Positions 56,895 through 64,000 of a DNA stretch of 64,000 nucleotides are shown in pieces (position 1 is the first letter of the stretch; each line of letters starts with the position of its first letter). A program made the position numbers and the translations under genes. Source of the stretch: a virus. The notes under the pieces are model-generated. The model ran no database searches. It worked only from the letters and a program-made list of their open reading frames with translations, and had not been told where the DNA came from. The stretch is from IMG/VR virus record IMGVR_UViG_3300048592_000418, positions 1-64,000 of that record, one strand, 5' to 3'.

Positions 56895-57325
56895 GATCGC
56901 GCGACTGGCGCGAAAAACTCGGCGGCGTTTCCATCGCCTATTTCTGGAACGAGACGTTCGGCTTCGGCGTTCTGACGTGTTGGCCGATCAACTTCGCGCA
57001 GTTCAAAACGATTGCGCGGCACTACGGCGTTGCGCGAGCTGACATCGCCGCACTGGGAACGACGGAGATCCGGAGCGCGCAGTATTTCTTTTTCCCGGAG
57101 CGCGAAACGCACGTGATCGCGTTCTCGAAGCGGGAAGTCGCGGCGCGTGACGTAGGCGTGATCGCGCATGAGTCGTTCCATTGCGTGCGGAATGCGCTGC
57201 GGCGCCGGGGAATCACGACGGACGGCGGCGACGGCGAGGAAGCGCACGCCTACGCGCTCGGATGGCTGACGAACAAGATCACGGACGCACGCGGGATCGT
57301 GCGTTACCGGGATCCGTCCAAGTAG
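56873..57325 (+). CDS. Zincin-like hypothetical protein (150 aa, HESFH)
   Basis: ATG 56873 overlaps the HNH gene by 22 bases. The protein has VGVIAHESFHCVRNALRRRG near residue 96, an HExxH zinc motif, and DGEEAHAYALGWLTNKITDA about 20 residues later, providing a likely third ligand. This is a known phage small metallopeptidase-like arrangement. The N-terminal 60 residues are aromatic-rich. Substrate unknown; an operator-promoter follows its stop. Confidence 0.65.
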   Translation: MPASTFLRSRDWREKLGGVSIAYFWNETFGFGVLTCWPINFAQFKTIARHYGVARADIAALGTTEIRSAQYFFFPERETHVIAFSKREVAARDVGVIAHESFHCVRNALRRRGITTDGGDGEEAHAYALGWLTNKITDARGIVRYRDPSK

Positions 57326-57353
57326 AATCTAATTGGATTCCCGAAAAAAGTGC

Positions 57354-57384
57354 TTGCAAAGGAACCAAACATGGTTCCTAGTGC
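57354..57384 (+). promoter_or_regulatory. Operator-promoter: TTGCAA + GGAACC-AAACAT-GGTTCC + TAGTGC
   Basis: TTGCAA (57354-57359), the palindrome (57361-57378) and TAGTGC (57379-57384). Spacing is identical to the 20564 copy. ATG 57407 follows after ACGAAACGAACCC. Confidence 0.7.
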
Positions 57385-57406
57385 AGTCCACGAAACGAAC
57401 CCGAAC

Positions 57407-57997
57407 ATGAAAACATTCCAATTCGTCACTGACATCGCGAAGAACAATTCCGTTGATCCGGAGTTCATCGCGTCCGAACTCGGACACGCCGGGCCGAACG
57501 CGGCAAACGGCGCTTTGCTTGCCGTGCGTCGCGTCTGCGATGGCGGCGAAGTTCGCCGCGTGTTCCAGCTCGGCAACGGCCGCAAGGTTCTCCGGGTAGA
57601 GAGCTACGGCCGCACGATCAGCATTTACGAAAACGCGGAAGACATTCCCGCGGCGCCGCAGACGCTTCCCGTCGGCACGGTGATCGCCGGCTTCACGTAT
57701 TCGACGAGCCGGAAGGATGGACTCCCGACGGCGTTCGCGTCGCGCGACTGCGAAACGTCGTTCAAGATCGAAGACGTGCGCGAGTGGCACGTGTCGCGGG
57801 AATACGGCAGCGCGATCTATCGGCTCGGCGCGACGCTCGCCGACGGCCGGCTTGTGTTCGTCGTCCGCTCGCAGCTTCCGAATTACATCGCCGATCCGCT
57901 CGGCAAGATCGCGGAAGCCGTGCGGCGGAACACCGTCCGGCACAGCGGCGGAAGCCGTTCGATCCAGTTCTGGCACGGGCCGGCGCTGAAAACCTGA
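57407..57997 (+). CDS. Hypothetical protein (196 aa), operator-controlled
   Basis: ATG 57407. The product has a helical start (FVTDIAKNNSVDPEFIASEL) and beta-rich middle (RVFQLGNGRKVLRVESYGR, TISIYENAEDI). The C-terminal part is AIYRLGATLADGRLVFVVRS. No recognised family. It is a one-gene unit between two operator-promoters, so it is probably under the phage regulator. Confidence 0.55.
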   Translation: MKTFQFVTDIAKNNSVDPEFIASELGHAGPNAANGALLAVRRVCDGGEVRRVFQLGNGRKVLRVESYGRTISIYENAEDIPAAPQTLPVGTVIAGFTYSTSRKDGLPTAFASRDCETSFKIEDVREWHVSREYGSAIYRLGATLADGRLVFVVRSQLPNYIADPLGKIAEAVRRNTVRHSGGSRSIQFWHGPALKT

Positions 57998-58006
57998 AAA
58001 AATGTC

Positions 58007-58037
58007 TTGCAAAGGAACCAAACATGGTTCCTACTGT
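58007..58037 (+). promoter_or_regulatory. Operator-promoter: TTGCAA + GGAACC-AAACAT-GGTTCC + TACTGT
   Basis: TTGCAA (58007-58012), the palindrome (58014-58031) and TACTGT (58032-58037). ATG 58045 follows after only seven bases, the shortest leader of any copy. Confidence 0.7.
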
Positions 58038-58044
58038 GCGCACG

Positions 58045-58449
58045 ATGAACACGAACACGACGCAGGGAACCCGGATCGCGGAAGCCTTCGTGATTGAAGG
58101 CGATCTTTACGCAGGCGTGAACGGCTGGGGCGAGCCGTTCGAGACGTTCAACGCTCAAGTCGGCGTCACGACGGCGGACGGCCGCAAGCTCGTCCATCGC
58201 GAATTTTGCGCCGTCGGCGTCGTTCACACGGATGAAGGCGATTTCGTCGCTCCGTCTCGCCGTCGCGCTCGCGCTTTCGCGGATCGCGTTGCTGCGGCCG
58301 GCGTGATCGATGAAGCGCGCTGGGAACCGATGGAAGAACCGGAAGCGCTCGAAGTGCGGCTTCATCGTGAATTTCTGCGCGAGGAAGCGGAGCGTCACGG
58401 CACGCAGCCGGCCGGCGCCGCGGCTTATGCTCGCATGCTGGCGCGGTGA
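58045..58449 (+). CDS. Hypothetical protein (134 aa), operator-controlled
   Basis: ATG 58045. The product has beta strands (EAFVIEGDLYAGVNGWGEPF, VGVTTADGRKLVHREFCAVG) and a helical C terminus (EALEVRLHREFLREEAERHG). No family recognised. It overlaps the next small ORF start (TGATG-type). Confidence 0.5.
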   Translation: MNTNTTQGTRIAEAFVIEGDLYAGVNGWGEPFETFNAQVGVTTADGRKLVHREFCAVGVVHTDEGDFVAPSRRRARAFADRVAAAGVIDEARWEPMEEPEALEVRLHREFLREEAERHGTQPAGAAAYARMLAR

Positions 58450-58595
58450 TGACTCGAAGCGAAGTCTCGAAACTGACGCACGCGAAGCGGCGAATCCGCC
58501 GGCATTGGCCGCGGCGCTCGAACCCGCGCGTTCGCGAGTGGATTCGCCGCGACATCGCCGTCATTCGATTTCTGAAAACTGGAAGCTGGGAATGA
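58449..58595 (+). CDS. Very small basic protein (48 aa)
   Basis: ATG 58449 gives MTRSEVSKLTHAKRRIRRHW, then PRRSNPRVREWIRRDIA..., ending at TGA 58593-58595, overlapping ATG 58592. Very Arg-rich, probably nucleic acid-binding if real. Clean overlaps on both sides support it. Confidence 0.45.
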   Translation: MTRSEVSKLTHAKRRIRRHWPRRSNPRVREWIRRDIAVIRFLKTGSWE

Positions 58596-58807
58596 AGCTC
58601 GAACCGAAACAGATCACGCGCATGTCGCGACGGCGGAACCCGCGCGTCAAAGGCGGCGACGTTTTGCTTGCCGAGCACGGCGGGAAATGGGTTCGGATTT
58701 CAACGGCGACGTGGATCCGCGCAATCGAAGCGGGCGTTCCGTGGGATCACACTGGCGAATGGGCCGGCGCTCGCGTTCCCGGAGCGACGGGAGATCCGCC
58801 TAAGTAG
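58592..58807 (+). CDS. Small hypothetical protein (71 aa)
   Basis: ATG 58592 overlaps the previous stop. The basic N terminus is followed by VLLAEHGGKWVRISTATWIR and a Gly/Asp-rich C terminus. No motif recognised. A strong hairpin follows 27 bases after its stop and ends this early-type run before the packaging genes. Confidence 0.45.
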   Translation: MKLEPKQITRMSRRRNPRVKGGDVLLAEHGGKWVRISTATWIRAIEAGVPWDHTGEWAGARVPGATGDPPK

Positions 58808-58834
58808 GCGCACGAAGGTTGACAGGCTCGGCAT

Positions 58835-58871
58835 CCGCCGGCGTTCTCTCACGAGACGCCGGCGGCGTCAT
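58835..58871 (+). terminator. Strong hairpin, probable terminator before the packaging operon
   Basis: CCGCCGGCGT (58835-58844) pairs perfectly with ACGCCGGCGG (58856-58865) over an 11-base loop, followed by CGTCATTT with a weak T-tract. The 10-bp GC stem separates the early-type genes from terminase. Confidence 0.6.
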
Positions 58872-58962
58872 TTATGCGCGGCGCGCGAACCATACATGAC
58901 GAAATGATCACGAGAACCGAAGCGAACGCGTGCGCGTTCGAGTCATCCGCGCATCCTGTCTG

Positions 58963-60345
58963 ATGGTGGCACATGCGCCAATTTCGACGGAGCCGGTGAC
59001 GGTCTGGAAGCCGAACAGCGGTCCGCAATACAAGTTTCTTGCGTGCGCTGCGCGTGAAGTGCTTTACGGCGGAGCCGCCGGCGGCGGGAAAACTGACGGG
59101 CTGCTGATGGGAGCGATCCGCTTCCGCGAGAACCCGAACATGCGGGCAATCGTGTTTCGGAAAACGTTCCCGATGCTGTCAAAGATCATCGACAGATCGA
59201 AGGCGCTTTATCCGCACCTCGGCGCGCGTTACAACGAATCGAAGCACGTCTGGCGCTTCCCGGCCGGCGGATTCGTGCGCTTCGGCAATCTCGACAAACC
59301 CGGCGCGGAAGAGAACTACCAAGGCGAAGACTTCACTTACATCGCGTTTGACGAGCTGACGCAGTGGGCAACGGCGAAGCAATACACGTATCTGCGATCA
59401 CGTCTGCGTTCGAGCGCGGGAAGCGGGATCTCGCACCTGATGATTCGCGGCGCGTGCAATCCCGGCGGGCGCGGGCATGGGTGGGTGAAGTTGCACTTCG
59501 GGATCGATGACGCCGGCAACGCGGCCGATTTCATTGACACCGGCACGCCGGATCAGCCGGGAACCGGATTCCGTCGCGTGTTCATCCCCGCTCGGCTGCG
59601 CGACAATCCGTTTTTGTCCGGCACGGATTACGAGCGCGAGCTGATGGCGCTCCCGCACGATCTGCGCGTCGCGCTGTTAGATGGCCGCTGGGATGTCGTC
59701 GCCGGCGCCGTGTTCGGGCATCACTGGAACCCGCGGCTTTGGGATGACAAAGACACGCCGGGCAACGTCTGCGACGCGTTCGAGATTCCGCAGCACTGGA
59801 AGATCTGGCGCGGAGCTGACGACGGCTTCAATGCGCCGGCGTGCTGTCTATGGTTCGCGCAGAACGATGATCGGATCTTCGTGGTGGATGAACTTTACCG
59901 GGAAGGCATGTCCCCGGAAGCATTCGCGGAAGAAGTCCTGAAGCGGGACAATCAGCTTCGGGCCGGCGGCAGGATCACGGGCGTCATTGATCCGGGCGCG
60001 TTCGCAAAGACGGGCATCACGCACAAGCAAGGGCAGTCCCGCGGGCAAATCATGAACGCGTGCGGCTGTCACTGGGAGGAAGCCGAGAAAGGGCCGCATT
60101 CGCGCGTGAATGACGTTTCGCTTGTCGCAACGTCGCTCTCGAAGGTTTTACCGGACGGCCGGCGGAAAGTGATCGTGTTCCGGCGCTGCAAAAACCTGAT
60201 CCGAACGATTCCGGTTCTCCCGCGTGACGACGTGAACCCGGAAGACGTGGACAGCGATTCGGAAGATCACGCTTATGACGCTTTTCGTTACGGGTTGCAA
60301 TGGCGCCGGCGGGAGATCAAACAGGGGAAGCTCTCCGGTCTGTAA
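58963..60345 (+). CDS. terL: Terminase large subunit
   Basis: From ATG 58963 (460 aa; GTG 58930 is an alternative) the protein has Walker A GGAAGGGKT (36-44), Walker B YIAFDELTQ (Asp130, Glu131) and a C-terminal RNase H-fold nuclease with catalytic Asp candidates at RGADDG (286-287), VIDPG (343) and HAYDAF (439). It packages DNA into proheads and cuts the genome. The order TerL, portal, MuF-like gene downstream is that of many siphovirus-type phages. No closely adjacent small subunit is evident; the 52161 HTH gene is the best candidate. Confidence 0.95.
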   Translation: MVAHAPISTEPVTVWKPNSGPQYKFLACAAREVLYGGAAGGGKTDGLLMGAIRFRENPNMRAIVFRKTFPMLSKIIDRSKALYPHLGARYNESKHVWRFPAGGFVRFGNLDKPGAEENYQGEDFTYIAFDELTQWATAKQYTYLRSRLRSSAGSGISHLMIRGACNPGGRGHGWVKLHFGIDDAGNAADFIDTGTPDQPGTGFRRVFIPARLRDNPFLSGTDYERELMALPHDLRVALLDGRWDVVAGAVFGHHWNPRLWDDKDTPGNVCDAFEIPQHWKIWRGADDGFNAPACCLWFAQNDDRIFVVDELYREGMSPEAFAEEVLKRDNQLRAGGRITGVIDPGAFAKTGITHKQGQSRGQIMNACGCHWEEAEKGPHSRVNDVSLVATSLSKVLPDGRRKVIVFRRCKNLIRTIPVLPRDDVNPEDVDSDSEDHAYDAFRYGLQWRRREIKQGKLSGL

Positions 60346-60359
60346 ACCGCTTCCCGAAA

Positions 60360-62027
60360 ATGCCTGTTTCAACCTTTCATCCGCTATACATGAAGGCCGT
60401 TCCGAAGTGGGAACGGATTCGCACGGTTCTCGAAGGCGAAGACAAAGTGAAGGAAGCCGGCGACAAGTATTTGCCGCGGCTGTCCGCGCAGACTGATGAC
60501 GAATACAACGCTTACAAAATGCGCGCGCAGTTCTTCAATGCGACCGGGCGCACGCATGGCGGTTTGCTGGGGCTGATTTTCGGACAGGATCCGAACGTGA
60601 TCGTCCCGAAGGACATCGAAGAATGGCTGGACGACGTGACGCTGACGGGGATGACGTTCTTCGGATTCTCGAAGCACGTCACCGATCAGATTCTCGGACC
60701 CGGCCGCTTCGGGATCTACGTGGATTTTGATCAGGACGCCGGCCGGTCATACTTGGTCGGATACACGACGGAACAGATCATCAACTGGCGCACGGAGCGG
60801 CGGAAGGGGAAGCAGTTCGTGACGATGGTCGTTCTGAAGGAATCCGTCGAATCGGTTCAGGCGGATCCGTTCGTCGCCGAAGTTCAGGAACGTTATCGCG
60901 TGCTTTTGCTCGAACCCGCGGACGGCGGGAACGGCAAGCCGATCTTCAAAGTGCGGCTGTATCAGAAGCGGCCGAACGCGGCGCCGGGGAAGGAATCGCC
61001 GACGAAGCGGGCGCGCACAGCTCGAACGGCGCGACTCGGCAACGATGACGAGCTGATGAAGGAAGCCGCGGCGGCGGCGAAAAAGCCGTCAGAAGTTCCG
61101 ACGGAAGGCGACTTCGAGATCACGGAGATCGTCCCGGTGATCCGCGGAACACCGCTCGAATTTATTCCGTTCACGTTCGTCGGCGTGACGCGCAACGAAG
61201 CGGATCCGGAGCGTCCACCCTTGGAAGACGTGGCAACGGTGAACCTGTCCCACTATCGGACGAGCGCGGATCTCGAACACGGCCGGCACTTCACCGGACT
61301 GCCGACGGCATGGGTTGCGGGATTTGACACGGACGAAGAGCTTCGGATCGGCAGCGGCACGGCATGGATCAGCAAGGATGCGAGCGCGAAGGCCGGCTTT
61401 CTCGAATTCACCGGGCAAGGGCTGAAGGCGCTCGAAGTCGCGCTGGAACAGAAAGAGAAGCAAATGGCCGTTCTCGGCGCGCGCTTGCTCGAACAGCAGA
61501 AGAAGGAAGCCGAGACGGCCGAAACGCTGAAGCTGCGGCAGGCTGGCGAATCGTCCGTGCTCGCGTCCATCGCAACGACGGTAGGCGAAGCGCTGACAAT
61601 GGCGCTGCGGTTTCTCGACTACTGGCGCACGGGCGGCGCGCTCGAAACCGATCCGCAGAAGATCAGCGCGGAAATGAACACCGAATTCATTGACGCGTCG
61701 CTGACTTCGCAGGAAGTCACCGCGCTCGTTTCGGCGTGGCAGGGCAAAGCGATCTCGCATCTCACCTTGCTTCACAATTTCGCGCGCACCGGAATTCTCC
61801 CGCCGGACATTTCGCCGGAAGACGAGCAAGCTCGGATCGATGACGAAGCTCCGTCGCTTACCGGCGACGCGTTGCCGCTGGATCCCGATGACGGCACTGT
61901 TCCGGCGACGCAGCGCGACGCGCAGACGGCCGCGGCGAAGAAAAAGGCCGCGGACGAAGAAAACGAACGCATGATGCGCGAAAAGGAAATGCAGATGAAG
62001 GCGAAGCCGGGCGCATTCAAAAAGTAG
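60360..62027 (+). CDS. Portal protein (DUF4055 family)
   Basis: ATG 60360 lies 14 bases after the terminase stop. The 555-residue protein has an N-terminal HPLYMKAVPKWERIRTVLEG, then RAQFFNATGRTHGGLLGLIF, GFSKHVTDQILGPGRFGIYV and a central acidic region. The C-terminal third is a helical part with QEVTALVSAWQGKAISHLTL and a Lys/Glu/Met-rich tail. The arrangement fits DUF4055 phage portals, which form the ring at the capsid vertex where DNA enters. Position between terminase and the MuF-like gene supports it. Confidence 0.85.
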   Translation: MPVSTFHPLYMKAVPKWERIRTVLEGEDKVKEAGDKYLPRLSAQTDDEYNAYKMRAQFFNATGRTHGGLLGLIFGQDPNVIVPKDIEEWLDDVTLTGMTFFGFSKHVTDQILGPGRFGIYVDFDQDAGRSYLVGYTTEQIINWRTERRKGKQFVTMVVLKESVESVQADPFVAEVQERYRVLLLEPADGGNGKPIFKVRLYQKRPNAAPGKESPTKRARTARTARLGNDDELMKEAAAAAKKPSEVPTEGDFEITEIVPVIRGTPLEFIPFTFVGVTRNEADPERPPLEDVATVNLSHYRTSADLEHGRHFTGLPTAWVAGFDTDEELRIGSGTAWISKDASAKAGFLEFTGQGLKALEVALEQKEKQMAVLGARLLEQQKKEAETAETLKLRQAGESSVLASIATTVGEALTMALRFLDYWRTGGALETDPQKISAEMNTEFIDASLTSQEVTALVSAWQGKAISHLTLLHNFARTGILPPDISPEDEQARIDDEAPSLTGDALPLDPDDGTVPATQRDAQTAAAKKKAADEENERMMREKEMQMKAKPGAFKK

Positions 62028-62030
62028 CGA

Positions 62031-62049
62031 TTTAGCGTAAAGCGCTAAA
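62031..62049 (+). promoter_or_regulatory. Inverted repeat abutting the MuF-like start codon
   Basis: TTTAGCG-TAAAG-CGCTAAA, 7-bp arms, ends one base before ATG 62050. It replaces a normal ribosome site and could form an RNA hairpin at the start. It is the only A/T-rich inverted repeat in the packaging cluster. Confidence 0.5.
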
Positions 62050-63177
62050 ATGCCGACGAAACGAAACCTTCACGAAAAGCTCGCGGACAAGATCACCGCG
62101 CATCAGATCACGCTCGAACGGCTGAAGGCCGGCGAAAAGCAGAGCGTGATCGCCATGCTGCGCGATCTCGAAAAGTCGCTGATTCTCGAACTCGAAAAGT
62201 TGGACGTTACCGGCGCGGCGTCTCGCTACCATCAGGCGCGGCTCGCGAAGCTGCTTCAGTTCGCGAAGGAAACCATTCGCGGATCGTATCGAGGAATCCG
62301 TGACGATCAGCGGGAAGCGCTGCAAGGGCTGGCGAAGCTGGAAGACAGCTTCGTTCGCCGGGCCGTGAACGGGACAATCGGCGTTGATCTGATGACGGTG
62401 ACGCTTTCGGCCGAAACGCTGAAGACGCTCGCGAGTGATACGCTGATCATGAAGGCGCCGTCTGCCGAATGGTGGAGCCGGCAAGCCGGGGACACGCTTC
62501 AGCGCTTCACGGATAACATGCGCGACGGCGTTTTGCGCGGCGAACCCACCACGGAGCTTGTGCGGCGCGTGCGCGGCCGGCGGGAAAATCAATTTGCCGA
62601 CGGCATCATGCAAACGAGCTATCGGAACGCCGAAGCGCTCGTTCGGACATCCGTTCAGACCGTCGCGAATGAAGCGCGACTGGAAACCTACGCGGCGAAC
62701 GCCGACGTGATCAACGGGACGCAATGGGTTTCGACGCTGGACAGGCGCACAACGAAGATCTGCATCGCACTCGACGGGAAGGTTTGGGATCGCGAGCTGA
62801 AACCCATCGGACACAAGCACAAGTTCCCCGGTCCAACGGCGCACTGGGGATGCCGGAGCACTCAGATCCCCGTGATGAAAACGTTTCAGGAACTCGCCGG
62901 CGCGAAGGAAACGCGTTCGTTGGTGGAGCAAGCGACGGAACAGAGGAAGGACATGCTTCGCGCGTCCATGGACGGACAGGTCGCCGGCGTCCAGACGTTC
63001 GACGAATTCCTGAAGCGGAAGGATGGCAAATATCAGGATCAGCTTTTGGGTCGCGAGCGCGCGAAGCTCTGGCGCGACGGCAAGATCACTGCGGACGATC
63101 TGACGAATCAGGACAATCGGCCGCTGACCGTGAAGCAGCTTCAGAAGCTCGCCGAGCGGAGAACGGGCGGCGGATGA
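62050..63177 (+). CDS. Mu gpF-like (MuF) head morphogenesis protein
   Basis: The 375-residue product is mainly helical in its N-terminal 180 residues. The C-terminal region has RTSVQTVANEARLETYAANA, then INGTQWVSTLDRRTTKICIA, KFPGPTAHWGCRSTQIPVM, the HWGCRS motif of MuF-like minor capsid proteins. It probably attaches to the portal and acts during head assembly or DNA injection. It lacks a toxin or effector domain. It is immediately followed by small genes with overlaps. Confidence 0.9.
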   Translation: MPTKRNLHEKLADKITAHQITLERLKAGEKQSVIAMLRDLEKSLILELEKLDVTGAASRYHQARLAKLLQFAKETIRGSYRGIRDDQREALQGLAKLEDSFVRRAVNGTIGVDLMTVTLSAETLKTLASDTLIMKAPSAEWWSRQAGDTLQRFTDNMRDGVLRGEPTTELVRRVRGRRENQFADGIMQTSYRNAEALVRTSVQTVANEARLETYAANADVINGTQWVSTLDRRTTKICIALDGKVWDRELKPIGHKHKFPGPTAHWGCRSTQIPVMKTFQELAGAKETRSLVEQATEQRKDMLRASMDGQVAGVQTFDEFLKRKDGKYQDQLLGRERAKLWRDGKITADDLTNQDNRPLTVKQLQKLAERRTGGG

Positions 63178-63275
63178 ACGCGAAACGGAAACGGAAGCTC
63201 GAAGCGGCTGGCTGGAAGGTCGGCACTGCGAAAGAATTTTTGCGCAGAGCGCGCAGGAAGCGAAAGGCGAAATGA
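63174..63275 (+). CDS. Tiny basic protein (33 aa) with AAGWKVGTAKEFL motif
   Basis: ATG 63174 overlaps the MuF-like stop. The product MNAKRKRKLEAAGWKVGTAK, then EFLRRARRKRKAK, contains the A-GW-VGT-EFL segment common in very small phage and bacterial proteins of unknown function. Below normal length limits, but the motif and overlaps support it. Confidence 0.55.
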   Translation: MNAKRKRKLEAAGWKVGTAKEFLRRARRKRKAK

Positions 63276-63376
63276 AGGCGCCGGCGTTCGCTGTCCTGCT
63301 TCGCGCCATCGTCGCGGCCGTTATTCCGGCGCGAATCCGGACCGCTTGGCGCGTGCGTTATCTCGGCATCAGGTGA
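63272..63376 (+). CDS. Tiny hydrophobic/basic protein (34 aa)
   Basis: ATG 63272 overlaps the previous stop (ATGA). MKAPAFAVLLRAIVAAVIPA then RIRTAWRVRYLGIR ends at TGA 63374-63376. One short hydrophobic helix; could be membrane-associated. A GCGCCG / CGGCGC hairpin (63380-63395) follows. Confidence 0.4.
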   Translation: MKAPAFAVLLRAIVAAVIPARIRTAWRVRYLGIR

Positions 63377-63439
63377 ATCGCGCCGCGGCCGGCGCAATAG
63401 GGTTGACGACTACTTCGCGGTTCGGGTTTTTTCTGTGTC

Positions 63440-63700
63440 GTGTCCGGCACGAAACGCAGTCGCGAACAGCTCGAAGAAATGATCGCGGAAGCGCAGCGGC
63501 TTCACGCAGCGCGCGGCGGCATCCATGACATGAACGCAGCGCTTCACATCCTGACTTCGCTGCGGTTCCTCTTTGAATGCGGCGAGGAATGGCGCATTCG
63601 CTGGGATCGCGCGGATCGGCTGCTGGCGAACATGCGCGTTTGCTTCGCGACTGGATTTTACCCGAAGCATCTCGCGAGCGCTCAACCTGTTTTCGCATGA
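63440..63700 (+). CDS. Small hypothetical protein (86 aa)
   Basis: GTG 63440 starts SGTKRSREQLEEMIAEAQRL, followed by helical MNAALHILTSLRFLFECGEE. No recognised family. It overlaps the partial last gene by four bases. Confidence 0.45.
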   Translation: MSGTKRSREQLEEMIAEAQRLHAARGGIHDMNAALHILTSLRFLFECGEEWRIRWDRADRLLANMRVCFATGFYPKHLASAQPVFA

Positions 63701-64000
63701 ACCCGGAGCGCTGGAATCGGCCGAAGCAGACAATCTTCACGACGGAAACGACGGATGGCGATTGCTGGCGTTGCTGCATCGCCGCGATCCTGAACGTTCC
63801 CGCGGAGAGCGTCCCGCACTTCGGAGCCGATCCGCACTGTGACGCAGAAACGCAAAAATGGCTGAACGCTCGCGGCTACGTGATGATCCAAGTTGAGGGC
63901 GGCGGATTCTATCCGCCGATCCGTTTCCCGCAGTGGGGCAAGCCGGTTCAGGACAAGACGCCGAACACGGCGGTTTATCCGATCATCGCGTGCGGTCCCA
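63697..64000 (+). CDS. Partial CDS, cysteine-peptidase-like small protein (101 aa visible)
   Basis: ATG 63697 opens MNPERWNRPKQTIFTTETTD, then GDCWRCCIAAILNVPAESVPHF with a conserved Cys, Trp and PHF, and WLNARGYVMIQVEGGGF. The GDCWRCCIAAIL...VPHF pattern occurs in phage proteins often compared with C39-like peptidases or labelled ADP-ribose-phosphatase-related; the function is not established. The gene continues beyond the window. Confidence 0.5.
   Translation, partial: MNPERWNRPKQTIFTTETTDGDCWRCCIAAILNVPAESVPHFGADPHCDAETQKWLNARGYVMIQVEGGGFYPPIRFPQWGKPVQDKTPNTAVYPIIACGP

Noticed and set aside
1-64000. CRISPR arrays, tRNA or rRNA genes, IS elements and integrase
   Set aside because: Reading both strands I found no regularly spaced direct repeats, no clear tRNA-like cloverleaf with conserved loops, and no transposase or integrase motifs. 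A tRNA scanner was not available, so atypical tRNAs could be missed.

Overview
The window is a GC-rich, almost fully one-directional bacteriophage genome segment. About 100 short genes lie head to tail on the + strand, most joined by 1-4 base stop/start overlaps (ATGA, GTGA, TGATG). One minus-strand gene, an HNH homing-type endonuclease at 29881-30534, interrupts the pattern. I see no host genes, integrase, rRNA, tRNA, IS element or CRISPR array. The host cannot be named from sequence. Lipoprotein-type signal peptides point to a bacterial host, and good Shine-Dalgarno sites are scarce: many starts instead follow an A/C-rich leader resembling ACGAAACGAA. The large terminase, a DUF4055-type portal and a Mu gpF-like head protein indicate a tailed (Caudoviricetes) phage. 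Major capsid and most tail genes must lie outside the window.

Layout. (1) 1-5125: end of the tail module, with a repeat-bearing tail fibre, a small ORF and a second fibre that lacks its beginning. (2) 5166-8650: exported, lipoprotein and membrane/coiled-coil proteins between two terminators; candidates for host-envelope or lysis functions, though no endolysin is evident. (3) 8779-16273: recombination and replication initiation, with an ERF annealing protein, a parS-like 22-bp palindrome, a Rad50/SbcC-like ATPase, a UvrD-type helicase, a winged-helix initiator and a DnaC-like loader. No polymerase, primase or replicative helicase is visible, so host enzymes are probably recruited. (4) 16372-29909: many small genes including a KH-motif protein, HNH nuclease, HhH-GPD glycosylase, GNAT acetyltransferase, RecU-like resolvase, GIY-YIG endonuclease and a zincin-like protein. 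(5) 30571-46003: DNA processing and modification, with a DUF5131 (Gp37/Gp68) protein, HerA-like ATPase, PD-(D/E)XK-like protein, MT-A70 methyltransferase, MmcB-like nuclease, ASCH protein, SNF2 helicase, SSB, DUF1643 protein and MazG-like protein. (6) 46014-58807: small accessory genes, an RNase III-like gene broken by a stop, two ParB/sulfiredoxin-fold proteins, a CmoA-like methyltransferase, a putative small terminase subunit and an HNH nuclease. (7) 58963-64000: packaging and head start (large terminase, portal, MuF-like), then small genes and a partial CDS.

Regulation. The clearest non-coding signal is a dispersed 18-bp palindrome, GGAACC-N6-GGTTCC, at eight places (a ninth variant at 53126), each 26-60 bases before a start codon. 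At four sites it directly follows a TTGCA -35-like element, and at three of these it ends against a TA(G/C)TGY -10-like element, as expected for operators of one phage regulator. A separate perfect palindrome containing TGTTCCACGTGGAACA (9695-9710) fits the chromosomal ParB-binding parS consensus and lies just before the Rad50-like gene. Other points of interest are a fibre-gene junction at a perfect -1 slippery heptamer, an RNase III-like gene with one in-frame TAA, and a 2.1-kb open frame that appears to have lost its stop at the SSB start.
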